A program made the translations under genes and the position numbers. The notes below the pieces were generated by a model. The model had not been told where the DNA came from. It worked only from the letters and a program-made list of their open reading frames with translations, and did no database searches. A DNA stretch of 64,000 bases from JASDSY01 sp041441465 (GTDB lineage: Bacteria > Muiribacteriota > UBA9980): the NCBI GenBank assembly GCA_041441465.1, contig JASDSY010000029.1:74726-138725 (forward strand), in the 5' to 3' direction. Below, piece after piece: positions 36,466-45,674 of the stretch (within the stretch, counting starts at the first letter, position 1; every line of letters begins with the position of its first letter).

Positions 36466-39009
36466 ATGGCGCTTCAAAAACAATCTAAAAATATAACGAA
36501 TGAAAATGGAATATTTCAAACTCTGTTTGATAATTTTAAATTTTCAGGTATCGAAAAATATTTTTTCATTTCAGCCGTGTTTTTAACTTTTTTAATTTTC
36601 ACTACTTTTAATACTACGGCATTTTTAGCGCCTAAGTCATTTTTCATAAGATTCTGCATGATTTTATTTTCAATGTATTTTGTTTACAAATACGGCGCCT
36701 GCTTAAAAAAATGCGATGCGAATTTTCCATTATTTTGCGCCGGACTGGCTTTAGCGGCTTCAACTCTGGTTTCGCACAATATGCACATAAGCTTATTCAG
36801 AATATCAGAATATTTCGCTTATTTTATAATATTTTTGGGTGTAATCAATGTATTCAGGAAAAACGAGATAAGAAATATTGTATGGTATCTGATAGGCGTT
36901 TCGTTAATTGTTATAGTTTATGCGTGGTTTCAGTATTTTAATATCGATTTTGCGTTCTGGGAAAAGCCTAACGGCAGGATGGACATGTTTTCGACGATTG
37001 GAAATGTCAACTGGTATGGAGCTTTTCTTGCCGGCATAATGCCGCTTTTAATTTTTGGGGCTTTTTATAATTCAGAAAACCGCAAGGTTTTTTATTTTTT
37101 TTGCGCGGTTCTTTTAATGTCGGGCTCTTCGCTTATTACTACATACTCGAGAGCGGCTTTTATCTCATGCTTTACAGCGCTTATTATCGGGCTTTTTATT
37201 TTATTGATAATCGAAAAAGGTCGTTTTGCGGCCGATGTTTTGAAAAAGGCTGCAATCGGCGGAATTATATTGGCGGTTATAATCGCTCTATACAGTAATT
37301 ATAGTTATTTTACCGCCAACCGTTACGAGACCGGATTCTGGGACAGGTTGAAAGCCGGTTTTTCACTGCAGGAACATAATGTCAGCCAGAGGCTTTTCGT
37401 ATGGCGAGTGACATATGAAATGTTTAAAACAAGCCCATTGTTTGGTGTAGGGCCGGGCTTATTCAAGGTTGAATATCTTAACCATCAAAAAAAATATCTT
37501 GATAGCCTGAATAATGATCCATATTACGATAATATTGCCGGAAATGCGAAAGAGGCGCATAACGAGTATGTTCAGCTTGCGGCCGAAACCGGCATTATCG
37601 GACTTATATGCTTTCTATATTTTTTCGGCTCAGTTATTTATGGCGGGTTAAAACATATATTTTATGGATGTGAAAACCGTGATGAAAAGTATCTGCTGAC
37701 TGCGCTTATAACTTCATTACTCGCTTTAATGATTAACGCTCTTGCAGATTTTCCTCTTCATGTACCTTGTAACGCAGCCTTTATATTTTTGCTCGCCGGA
37801 ATGATAGCGGCTATTACCTTAAAAACTTCAGATACATTTGATTTACTGGTTGCTGATAAAAAAAACAAAAAAAGTGATGAATATGCTGAGAATGTTTTTG
37901 AATTTATAAATGAGCCCGGAAAATTTTCGAGCTTTATGTTCGCTTATTATGCCATTTGTATTGTATTTATAGTATTTTTAATAATAATGCCTTTTTTTGC
38001 GGATGTATACACCGTTTATGGCCAGTCCGCTCTTAAAGCTTATAATTTTAAGGCCGCGGTACCATACCTCGAGCAGGCGATAAAACTTAATCCTGCGCAG
38101 GGTGATGCCATATATCTCCTCGGGACGGCGCTTACTGCCATCGCGACTTCGGACGGCGCCGGAATAAGCGATCCTAAAATGCTTGAACGCGGCCAGCAAT
38201 TGCTGAAAAATTCAACTAATTACGCGGCTGATAAGGGTATGTATAATAATCTTGGCTTTATAGGATTGCGAAAATTCAACATGTTAAGTTCGAAAACTGA
38301 AAATGCTCTCGAAAAAAATATAACAGCCGGAAATGACGGCGGTTTAAAAAGCGGTTCGGATCTTAAAATAAATGAAAAAAAAGCGGCCTTAAAAGAAGCG
38401 ATTGCGTATTTCGAGAAAGCGATCGGCTGCGAACCCATGTCTTCTGAATCATTGAATAATATCGGAATAGCTTATATGCATAGTTCATTTATCGATGAGC
38501 GCGAGAAAAATATTGAAACCGCGAAAAAATATTTTGAAAAGTCGATAAAATATAATGAAAATTTTATCATCGCCTACAATAACATGGGTGATTTATATTC
38601 GCAAACAAAGGAATATGACAAGGCCCTCGAAAATTATAAAAAAGTGATTGATAGTTCAGTGGAAGTCGTTATAAACGAAAATCGCAAGAAGAATATATTT
38701 AATTTTAATTACGCTAGCTGCGTAAAAGAAAAAGCTCGTGCCTTTTATCAAATAGGCGAGATAATGATGATAACCGGAAAATATCCGCAGGCTTTAAATT
38801 TTTACAATGCCGCTTACGATCATCAGAAAATGCCGCAGGTTGTGCTTAAAATCGGCCTTACATATATGAAAATGGGCAATATTAGCGAAGGCCGCCGCAT
38901 ACTGGAAGAATTGAAAGCGTCCATGCCCCCAAACAGCGAGATTTATAAAAAAGCTTCGGAATATCAGCAGGTGAAAAACAGCGATAATAATGGATATTTC
39001 GGATATTAA
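36466..39009 (+). CDS. O-antigen-ligase-family membrane protein with C-terminal TPRs
   Basis: 847 residues. About 12 membrane helices (about 30-500) include the Wzy_C/WaaL block RLFVWRVTYEMFKTSPLFG and the loop AHNEYVQLAAETGIIGL (about 364-380; its His is conserved in ligases). A C-terminal TPR region (about 510-830) is interrupted by a Lys/Gly-rich insertion near 610-640. The family includes O-antigen ligases, polymerases and pilin O-glycosyltransferases (PglL/TfpW type). Its place immediately after the pilus secretin makes a pilin- or glycan-related role plausible. GAGGAAC precedes the ATG. Confidence 0.82.
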   Translation: MALQKQSKNITNENGIFQTLFDNFKFSGIEKYFFISAVFLTFLIFTTFNTTAFLAPKSFFIRFCMILFSMYFVYKYGACLKKCDANFPLFCAGLALAASTLVSHNMHISLFRISEYFAYFIIFLGVINVFRKNEIRNIVWYLIGVSLIVIVYAWFQYFNIDFAFWEKPNGRMDMFSTIGNVNWYGAFLAGIMPLLIFGAFYNSENRKVFYFFCAVLLMSGSSLITTYSRAAFISCFTALIIGLFILLIIEKGRFAADVLKKAAIGGIILAVIIALYSNYSYFTANRYETGFWDRLKAGFSLQEHNVSQRLFVWRVTYEMFKTSPLFGVGPGLFKVEYLNHQKKYLDSLNNDPYYDNIAGNAKEAHNEYVQLAAETGIIGLICFLYFFGSVIYGGLKHIFYGCENRDEKYLLTALITSLLALMINALADFPLHVPCNAAFIFLLAGMIAAITLKTSDTFDLLVADKKNKKSDEYAENVFEFINEPGKFSSFMFAYYAICIVFIVFLIIMPFFADVYTVYGQSALKAYNFKAAVPYLEQAIKLNPAQGDAIYLLGTALTAIATSDGAGISDPKMLERGQQLLKNSTNYAADKGMYNNLGFIGLRKFNMLSSKTENALEKNITAGNDGGLKSGSDLKINEKKAALKEAIAYFEKAIGCEPMSSESLNNIGIAYMHSSFIDEREKNIETAKKYFEKSIKYNENFIIAYNNMGDLYSQTKEYDKALENYKKVIDSSVEVVINENRKKNIFNFNYASCVKEKARAFYQIGEIMMITGKYPQALNFYNAAYDHQKMPQVVLKIGLTYMKMGNISEGRRILEELKASMPPNSEIYKKASEYQQVKNSDNNGYFGY

Positions 39010-39042
39010 AAAAATCAGTTTTTCAGGATATATAAATTTTTA

Positions 39043-39071
39043 TTGATATTTTAAGCGAAAATTATTATAAT
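39043..39071 (+). promoter_or_regulatory. Sigma70-type promoter for rsmD
   Basis: TTGATA (39043-39048), 17-nt spacer, TATAAT (39066-39071). The start is expected near 39078, with GGAG 10 nt before the ATG at 39108. A direct repeat, AAATTTTTATTGATATT, occurs at 39034-39050 and 39078-39094, so it covers both the -35 box and the leader. Confidence 0.65.
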
Positions 39072-39107
39072 AAGTAAAATTTTTATTGATATTGGAGAAA
39101 TAAGATT

Positions 39108-39656
39108 ATGTTAAGGGTTATAGCCGGAACAATGCGCGGCAAAAAGCTTTCAGAATTTACAGGCGACGATATCAGGCCGATAACTGACCTGGCCAAAGGA
39201 GCGTTATTCAGCATTCTATTCGACAGGGTCATCGATGCGGATTTTCTGGATATATATGCAGGAACCGGCTGCGTCGGTATCGAGGCCATTTCGCGCGGCG
39301 CGGCTTCAGCCACTTTTATAGACTCGTCACGTGAATCCATAAAAATAATAAAAAAGAACCTCGAGCTTACTAAATTTACTGAAAAAGCCACTGTAATAAA
39401 CGGCCTTGCGCGTAACGCTCTTTTAAGGCTCAATAAAAAATTTCATTTTATATTTTTGGACCCGCCCTTTTTTGAGGAAATAGATAACGAAGTTTTAAAT
39501 ATTATCGATAAAAATGAAATTTTATTAAAAGGCGGCGAAATCATACTTAAGCATTTTGAAAAGACCGTTCCTCCAGATTGTTTTGAAAAAATAAAACTGC
39601 GTGAGACGAGACGTTATGGCAATTCAAAACTTTCATTTTACGGTTATGAATCTTAA
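39108..39656 (+). CDS. rsmD: 16S rRNA (guanine966-N2)-methyltransferase RsmD
   Basis: 182-residue SAM-dependent methyltransferase acting on 16S rRNA in the assembled 30S subunit. RVIAGTMRGKKL is the family start; the SAM loop is LDIYAGTGCVGIEAISRG (about 47-64) and the catalytic tetrad is DPPF within FIFLDPPFFEE. The size is normal. It is followed after 59 nt by coaD, the usual neighbour of rsmD in many bacteria. Confidence 0.95.
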   Translation: MLRVIAGTMRGKKLSEFTGDDIRPITDLAKGALFSILFDRVIDADFLDIYAGTGCVGIEAISRGAASATFIDSSRESIKIIKKNLELTKFTEKATVINGLARNALLRLNKKFHFIFLDPPFFEEIDNEVLNIIDKNEILLKGGEIILKHFEKTVPPDCFEKIKLRETRRYGNSKLSFYGYES

Positions 39657-39715
39657 AATTAAAAATAATAAGGTAATGCTGTTTTATTTCGTTTATAACA
39701 TAGAAAGGTAATATT

Positions 39716-40246
39716 ATGAGGACTGCTATTTATCCCGGGTCATTTGATCCAATCACCTGCGGACATTTAAATGTGGCTTTTCGCGCCGCGTCTCTTTTTG
39801 ATAAGCTGATTTTTACTGTCGCTATAAATTCAAGTAAAAAAAGTCTTTTTACGCTTGATGAGAGAGTCGAGATGATTTCAAAATCGGTTGAACACTATGC
39901 GCAGGAAAAAAATATGGACAGCTCCAATATTGAGGTTGCACGTTTTGACGGATTACTGGCTAATTTCGCGCTTAAATATGAAAGACCAGTTATTATAAGA
40001 GGCCTCCGGGCTGTTTCGGATTTTGAATACGAATACCAGATGGCTTTGATGAACCGATATCAAAATTATCAGATGGAAACGGTATTTTTAATAACATCCT
40101 TGAGATATTCGTTTTTAAGCTCTTCGATCATTAAGGAAATCGCGAAGCACAACGGCGATTACCGTAAACTGGTAACACCGTTCGTTTATGATAAGTTATG
40201 GAATAAATTTAATCAAATTTCCGAAGAAGCAGGACAACTTGGCTAA
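39716..40246 (+). CDS. coaD: Phosphopantetheine adenylyltransferase CoaD
   Basis: Penultimate enzyme of CoA synthesis: ATP plus 4'-phosphopantetheine to dephospho-CoA. 176 residues. The nucleotidyl-transferase motif is YPGSFDPITCGH (TxGH), RGLRAVSDFEYE is the substrate block and SSSIIKEIAKHNGD is the late motif. GAAAGGTA precedes the ATG. It supplies CoA used by the PPTase and other enzymes. The stop is 1 nt before the RseC-like ATG, so the two are coupled. Confidence 0.96.
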   Translation: MRTAIYPGSFDPITCGHLNVAFRAASLFDKLIFTVAINSSKKSLFTLDERVEMISKSVEHYAQEKNMDSSNIEVARFDGLLANFALKYERPVIIRGLRAVSDFEYEYQMALMNRYQNYQMETVFLITSLRYSFLSSSIIKEIAKHNGDYRKLVTPFVYDKLWNKFNQISEEAGQLG

Positions 40247-40247
40247 G

Positions 40248-40763
40248 ATGAAAGAAATTGGAAAAGTAATAGAAGTCGATGAAGAATATGCTTTTGTAGA
40301 GCTTAAAAACAATGATTTTTGCTCTAAATGCTGGCGCTGCAGCGAAGAACTGGCGAATATCGATATTCTCGACGATGATGATAACGACGACGACTCTAAA
40401 TTCGAGGAAGAAATCAGGCAAGTACTGCGGGTAAAGAGCGAAAAAGGCATCGAGCTTTACGACCGTGTGGAAATAGAAGTTTCCGATAATATTTATTATG
40501 TAAACCTGTTGATTGAATTTGCGATGCCGCTTACTGATTTTTTGATTGGCTATATTATTGGTTATTATCTTTCGATTTATTATAAAACCGGCACTGAAGA
40601 AAGCGATGCGCTGATTGTCGGAATAATATTTTTTTCAATTTCATTCTGGCTTTCTAGGATTTTTTCTTCTGATATAATGATGAATTGGGGAAAATATCCT
40701 AAAATTACTAAAATAATTAAAAATACCTATCATGCGAGTTGTACCCGCTGTGATAATCAATAA
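40248..40763 (+). CDS. RseC/MucC-family membrane protein
   Basis: 171 residues. The N-terminal soluble part begins KEIGKVIEVDEEYAFVEL and holds a Cys cluster CSKCWRC (C-x2-C-x2-C), as in SoxR-reducing RseC/RsxC-associated proteins. An acidic linker (DDDDNDDD) follows, then two membrane helices (about 85-115 and 123-143) and a late CTRC motif. RseC proteins assist Rnf/Rsx electron transport or envelope stress signalling. The start is the ATG at 40248, 1 nt after coaD; an in-frame upstream start would overlap coaD by 59 nt. Confidence 0.75.
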   Translation: MKEIGKVIEVDEEYAFVELKNNDFCSKCWRCSEELANIDILDDDDNDDDSKFEEEIRQVLRVKSEKGIELYDRVEIEVSDNIYYVNLLIEFAMPLTDFLIGYIIGYYLSIYYKTGTEESDALIVGIIFFSISFWLSRIFSSDIMMNWGKYPKITKIIKNTYHASCTRCDNQ

Positions 40764-40875
40764 AAAATATTTTTCTTTTATTTTAAAAAAAAATGTGGTA
40801 TATATATTGTATTAAAATAATTATAAGTTTATTTATGTTCTTTGAGGCTTAAACGCCCAAAAAGGGAGGATTAAT

Positions 40876-41838
40876 ATGAAATCTGCTATAAAATTTATGT
40901 TTTATGCCTTTGTATTCGGCTTTATTTTATCGGTTTTTTCAGTTAATGCATATGCTCAGCAGGCTGCAGCTGAAGTCAATATTGCTCAATCGGGGACGAC
41001 AGAGGTTAAAGCCGCAGCCGATACTGCCCCTATCGAAGTGATCAGACTCGGCAGGATTCCTTATCTGGATGCCAGAAAAATGGTTAAAGATCATGAGAAA
41101 CTCTGTGAATATCTGAAAAAAGAACTTGGCGTAAAAGACGTAAAACTCGTATTAACTCCGAATTATGACGAACTGAACAATTTTTTGAAAGATAAAAAAA
41201 TTGAAATCGCTTGGCACGGGACGCTCGCATATCCTAAGGCACGCCAGATTGCTGATGTAAAAGCAGTTCTAATGCCTATAAGATTTGCAAAAAAATCATA
41301 CCGCGGCCAGATAGTGGTAAGAGCTGACTCGGGTATTGATAAAATTTCAGATTTAAAGGGGAAATCTTTCGCATTTACTGATAAAAAAAGCGCATCGGGT
41401 TATTTTTTCCCGAAAATTTTAATGATTGAAAACGGCCTTAATCCGGATAAAGATCTTTCAAAAGTAGAGTACATTAAAAAACATGACAATATTCTTTATA
41501 ATATTTTATACAAAAAATTCGATGCCGGCGCCGTTTACGATAACGCGCTTGAGCTTTTAAAGACCGACGCGGAAAGATCGCAAATTAAAATATTATCTAA
41601 AACCGCTGAAATATTGAATGAACCTATAGTTGTCCGCGGCGATTTGCCTAAAGATATGATCGATAAAATAGTGAACGCGTTTGCTAAGTTGAAAAAAAAT
41701 GATCCGCAATTAGGCGGAATAATCGAAAATCTTGGCAATGTCGAATCTTTTGAAAAAGTTACTGATAATGATTACAGTGAAATAATAAAGTTCTCTGAAA
41801 AATATAAATTGCTATTCGAAGAAGAAAGTAAAAAATAA
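40876..41838 (+). CDS. PhnD-like periplasmic phosphate/phosphonate-binding protein
   Basis: 320 residues. Signal peptide 1-27 (cleavage after AYA), then a type 2 periplasmic-binding fold with PhnD-type blocks: VIRLGRIPYLDARKM, then IEIAWHGTLAYPKA, then YRGQIVVRADSGI, DLKGKSFAFTDKKSASGYFFP and FDAGAVYDNA. It would bind a phosphonate, phosphate or similar anion. No permease or ATPase gene follows; instead a membrane diguanylate cyclase starts 21 nt downstream. It therefore probably acts as a ligand sensor for that protein rather than in transport. GGGAGG precedes the ATG. Confidence 0.85.
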   Translation: MKSAIKFMFYAFVFGFILSVFSVNAYAQQAAAEVNIAQSGTTEVKAAADTAPIEVIRLGRIPYLDARKMVKDHEKLCEYLKKELGVKDVKLVLTPNYDELNNFLKDKKIEIAWHGTLAYPKARQIADVKAVLMPIRFAKKSYRGQIVVRADSGIDKISDLKGKSFAFTDKKSASGYFFPKILMIENGLNPDKDLSKVEYIKKHDNILYNILYKKFDAGAVYDNALELLKTDAERSQIKILSKTAEILNEPIVVRGDLPKDMIDKIVNAFAKLKKNDPQLGGIIENLGNVESFEKVTDNDYSEIIKFSEKYKLLFEEESKK

Positions 41839-41859
41839 AAAGAAAGTTGAATTTAACGG

Positions 41860-43638
41860 ATGACACATGAAACTATAAAATTCAGTCTTAAATATAAGTT
41901 TATTATTTTTGTCACGACACTTATAATTGTCGTGCTTGCTTCCGCTTCATATTTTATTATAAGCCGCGAGCAGGAAATAATAACTCAAAAAATGGAAAAC
42001 GCGGGCGTTTTGCTTTTAAGAACACTGTCTAATGTTTCTAAAGGCCCTTTGATTCAAAGTAACTATATCGACCTCAAAGGTTATATGGAAGATATAAAAA
42101 ATGACAAAGAAATTGCCTATGCCTACATATTCGAAGACCTCAATAAAACTTGTGTCGTTCATATAAATAATATTGATGACGCCAATTATGAAGGCGCTTC
42201 AGTAGCAAAATTCACTGACGAAGTTTCTATAAAAGCTTTTAACGCCAAAGACCTTATAATCCAGCGCTGGAAAGATAAAAAACGCGGCGGCGGTTTTATC
42301 GATATCTGCGGTCCGATTATAGAGGGTAACTCTGTATATGGCAAAATAAGAATCGGATACTCAACGAAAAAACTAGAGGACGAGCTTTACACCACGGCTA
42401 TTAACGTTCTTATAATAGCTGTAATCGCTATTATATTGGCGTTTTTGGTATCTATAATTCTTGCCGGCCTGATATTAAAACCGATCGCTAAACTCGTAGA
42501 AGGCGTCGATAAAATTTCAGTCGGCGATTTCGGTCATCAAATTAATGTGAAAACAGGCGACGAACTTGGACTTCTCGCAGATGCATTCAACCGAATGTCT
42601 TATAATATTTCAGTTCTTTATAATATTTCTAATAAGATGAACTATGTGTCCGACCGTGACGAGCTTTTGAATATCATTATGGATAATGCGCTTGACGCGC
42701 TTAAGGCTGAAAAGGGTTCAATTATGCTTTTAAATGAGCAAAACGAGCTCGAATTAAATTTAGTGCGCGGCCACAGTTATGAAAAGAAAAGCCTTGTAAG
42801 GCTGAAACTCGGCGAAGGCATTGCCGGAACTGTCGCTAAAACAGGCGATCCGCTTGTTATAAATAAAGGCGAAGAAGACGACAATTTCAAAAGATATTCC
42901 GATTTTATCGGACGCTCGCATATTTCATCGTTATTATGCGTACCGCTAAAAATCGAGGACAGGATTTTAGGCGTCGTTAATATAGTAAATAAAAAAGATG
43001 AACAAATGTTTAATATAAACGACACAAAGCTTATGCTTGTGCTTGGCGCTCAGGCAGCGGCAACCATCAGTAAAGCTAAAGTATATGAGGAATCCATCAC
43101 CGACGGTATGACAAAATTGTTCATCCATCGTTATTTCCAGATAAGACTTGACGAAGAGTTGAAACGCTCTGCGCGTTACGGCACGAAATTATCTTTAATG
43201 CTTTTTGACGTCGATCACTTCAAGAAATTTAACGATACTTACGGCCATCAGCAGGGCGATATAGTCTTAATCGAGGCAGCCAAGATCGTAAAAGAATCCA
43301 TACGTTCAAATATTGATATAGGCTGCCGTTACGGCGGAGAAGAATTTACGGTAATTATGCCTGAAACAGACGGGGCCGGCGCTAAAGTGCTTGCCGAACG
43401 TCTAAGAAAACGTGTTGAGGCTTATGAATTTCCAGGCCAGGAGAAGCCGCTGCATGTTACCATAAGCATCGGAATTTCAGTTTTTCCTGACGATGCTATT
43501 GATAAACCAATGCTGATAAAAAAATCTGATGATGCTTTATATAGAGCTAAAGAAGACGGCAGAAACAATTGCAAACTTTATTCCGAAGTTAACTGGGAAG
43601 GCGGAGTAAGTGAAAACAAAAAAGAAGGAAGCCATTAA
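41860..43638 (+). CDS. Membrane diguanylate cyclase (HAMP-GAF-GGDEF)
   Basis: Makes c-di-GMP. 592 residues: membrane helix 1 (about 12-32), periplasmic sensor domain (about 33-180), membrane helix 2 (about 183-206), HAMP (about 207-260), GAF (about 275-410), GGDEF (about 420-580). The active site is RYGGEEF near 490, and DGMTKLFIHRYFQ is the family start. The I-site would need RxxD five residues before the GGEEF; here the segment reads RSNID with R one place off, so product inhibition may be weak. It is the likely signalling partner of the PhnD-like protein encoded upstream. Its 3' end overlaps the coaX-like gene by 29 nt. Confidence 0.92.
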   Translation: MTHETIKFSLKYKFIIFVTTLIIVVLASASYFIISREQEIITQKMENAGVLLLRTLSNVSKGPLIQSNYIDLKGYMEDIKNDKEIAYAYIFEDLNKTCVVHINNIDDANYEGASVAKFTDEVSIKAFNAKDLIIQRWKDKKRGGGFIDICGPIIEGNSVYGKIRIGYSTKKLEDELYTTAINVLIIAVIAIILAFLVSIILAGLILKPIAKLVEGVDKISVGDFGHQINVKTGDELGLLADAFNRMSYNISVLYNISNKMNYVSDRDELLNIIMDNALDALKAEKGSIMLLNEQNELELNLVRGHSYEKKSLVRLKLGEGIAGTVAKTGDPLVINKGEEDDNFKRYSDFIGRSHISSLLCVPLKIEDRILGVVNIVNKKDEQMFNINDTKLMLVLGAQAAATISKAKVYEESITDGMTKLFIHRYFQIRLDEELKRSARYGTKLSLMLFDVDHFKKFNDTYGHQQGDIVLIEAAKIVKESIRSNIDIGCRYGGEEFTVIMPETDGAGAKVLAERLRKRVEAYEFPGQEKPLHVTISIGISVFPDDAIDKPMLIKKSDDALYRAKEDGRNNCKLYSEVNWEGGVSENKKEGSH

Positions 43639-44443
43639 TATATGTGTCGCGGCAGGTAATTCATATACTAAGGTCGGCATTTATAAGGATGGGGCGCTTG
43701 CCGATTTTTTTAAATTCGAATCCAGGCCGTTGTCTGATTTAAACTCTAAAGTTAATTTTTTTACCGAAAAAATAAAACGAAATCTGTCTAAAAAATCTGA
43801 AAATCTTCCTTTGTTGATGACACATTGCTCTACAATAAAAGAAGCACCGGATTATTATCAAGCGCTTGCCGAAAAATTAAGCGCTTCATTCTTGCTTATA
43901 AATTCTGAGTTAAATATTCCTTTAAAAATTAATTATAACCCTGAAAATACTCTTGGGACAGATAGAATTTGTGCCGCAGTCAGCGCATATAAAAAATATG
44001 CAGCCGAGGCGGACAATATTTTAGTCATCGATTTCGGTACCGCTACTACCTTTAATCTAATAAAAAAAAATACATTTGAAGGCGGACTGATATTGCCGGG
44101 ATTTGGTCTTTATTCCAATTCCCTGGGCAATTCTTGTGACCGGCTTTTCAGAGTGCATTTTAACAAAATTTCAGGATTTTTATGCCGCGATACACAATCG
44201 GCGCTGGTCGCCGGAATATATGGCGGCTATTCGATTTTAATAAACGGACTTTATGAGAAATTGCTTAACGATGCGCAGGTTTCGCCGAAAGATGTATGTA
44301 CTGTTATCACAGGCGGTTTTTCAAGTTTTTTCACCACCAATGTTGAATTTTCGGTAATTAACGATCAAAATCTGGTTTTAGACGGAATGAAAATTTTAAG
44401 TGAAATAAATTTTCATTCTGAATTTAAGGTCATGGCCCGTTAA
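43610..44443 (+). CDS. coaX: Type III pantothenate kinase-like protein (CoaX)
   Basis: 277 residues of the ASKHA-fold CoaX family, which phosphorylates pantothenate in the first step of CoA synthesis. Present: GTDRICAAVSAY (GADR motif with the catalytic Asp), VIDFGTATTFN, GGLILPGFGL and RDTQSALVAGIYGG. Absent: the first motif DxGNT is AAGNS (residues 14-18), so the conserved Asp that contacts metal and ATP phosphate is Ala. Either it still works, it is inactive, or it has a regulatory role. The start is GTG at 43610 with GGCGGAG 4 nt upstream. It overlaps the diguanylate cyclase gene by 29 nt. Confidence 0.8.
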   Translation: MKTKKKEAINICVAAGNSYTKVGIYKDGALADFFKFESRPLSDLNSKVNFFTEKIKRNLSKKSENLPLLMTHCSTIKEAPDYYQALAEKLSASFLLINSELNIPLKINYNPENTLGTDRICAAVSAYKKYAAEADNILVIDFGTATTFNLIKKNTFEGGLILPGFGLYSNSLGNSCDRLFRVHFNKISGFLCRDTQSALVAGIYGGYSILINGLYEKLLNDAQVSPKDVCTVITGGFSSFFTTNVEFSVINDQNLVLDGMKILSEINFHSEFKVMAR

Positions 44444-44599
44444 TATATTAATCAGCATTTGAAATTTTTCTTATTATTGTCTGTTTATGCGTGTTTTAAA
44501 ATTAAAAAATGCCGATAAATATTGCAATTAAAAAATACCTTAAATGACTGAATTTTTAAAAGGCGAAAAATAAAATCAAAGGTTAATTTCTATCGAATT

Positions 44600-45670
44600 A
44601 TGAATGATTATATTAAAGAATTAAAAATAGGCAATGTAAAAATAAAAAATAATATTATTTTAGCGCCGATGGCCGGAATTACGGACTATCCGTTCAGACT
44701 TTTATCATTGATTTTTGGTGTGGGACTTACCGTTTCGGAGATGGTGAATGTCACCGGCATGCATTATAAGAGTAAACTTACACCGACGTTAATAAAACGC
44801 GCTGAAGGCGAAAGACCATTTTCGATACAGCTTTTTGGAAATAACGCCGACCATTTTGCCACTTCGGTAAGATTTATTGCCGAGAATAAATTAAGCGAAA
44901 TTATAGACATAAATATGGGCTGTCCTGCTAAAAATGTCACCAGTTCGAAATCCGGCGTATATTTAATGAAGGACATAGAAAACGCTAAAAAAATTGTAAA
45001 ATCCGCCGTGGCAGCGGCCGCTGAGTATAATCCGGCGCCGCCTGTAACCGTTAAAATAAGATTGGGCTGGGATTTAAACTCGATAATAGCTCCTGATTTT
45101 TGCAGAATGCTTGAAGATCTTGGAGTATCCATGATAACGGTTCACGGCAGGACATATTCTATGATGTTTTCCGGTACGCCTTTATATAAATATATCGCTG
45201 AATGTAAAAAGGCGGTTAAGGTTCCGGTTATAGCCAACGGCGATATAAATCTTTATGAATCGATTAAAAATGTTATTGATATTACCGGCGCCGACGGAGT
45301 AATGATAGGACGCGCCGCTATGGGACGGCCGTGGATTTTTAAAGACATATTAAATGCCGCTGAAAATAAAAATGGACTGCATTTTCAAATTCCGGATATG
45401 ATTAAGCTTATGAAGATTCATAGTAAACTTGTAGAAGAATTTTATAGGGATATAAGCGGCATTGTTACCATAAGAAAGCATCTTTTGTGGTATACACGCG
45501 GCTGGCATCAGGGCGCTCAGCTTCGCGAAAAACTCAAGCTGGCTGAAAGTACTGAACATATCGAACAGATGCTTTCCGAATATTTGTCGAGTTCTAAATT
45601 CGTGGATATTCCTGAAAACAGGGTGTTTAATGTTTATTCTCACTCGCCTCAGCAAATTGAGACTGTGTAA
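44600..45670 (+). CDS. dus: tRNA-dihydrouridine synthase (DusB type)
   Basis: FMN enzyme that reduces uridines in the tRNA D-loop. 356 residues, TIM barrel plus helical domain. The barrel start is LAPMAGITDYPFR, the catalytic Cys is in INMGCPAKNV (about 105), and ITVHGRTYSMMFSG and GADGVMIGRAAMGRPW bind FMN and tRNA. It overlaps no neighbour, and the next gene starts 4 nt after its stop. The ribosome binding site is unclear. nusB lies two genes downstream. Confidence 0.93.
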   Translation: MNDYIKELKIGNVKIKNNIILAPMAGITDYPFRLLSLIFGVGLTVSEMVNVTGMHYKSKLTPTLIKRAEGERPFSIQLFGNNADHFATSVRFIAENKLSEIIDINMGCPAKNVTSSKSGVYLMKDIENAKKIVKSAVAAAAEYNPAPPVTVKIRLGWDLNSIIAPDFCRMLEDLGVSMITVHGRTYSMMFSGTPLYKYIAECKKAVKVPVIANGDINLYESIKNVIDITGADGVMIGRAAMGRPWIFKDILNAAENKNGLHFQIPDMIKLMKIHSKLVEEFYRDISGIVTIRKHLLWYTRGWHQGAQLREKLKLAESTEHIEQMLSEYLSSSKFVDIPENRVFNVYSHSPQQIETV

Positions 45671-45674
45671 ACGA

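Noticed and set aside
40847..40870. Two tiny hairpins (GGCTTAAACGCC and CCCAAAAAGGG) before the PhnD-like gene, the second touching the GGGAGG box
   Set aside because: Stems of only 3-4 bp; not enough to claim a riboswitch.
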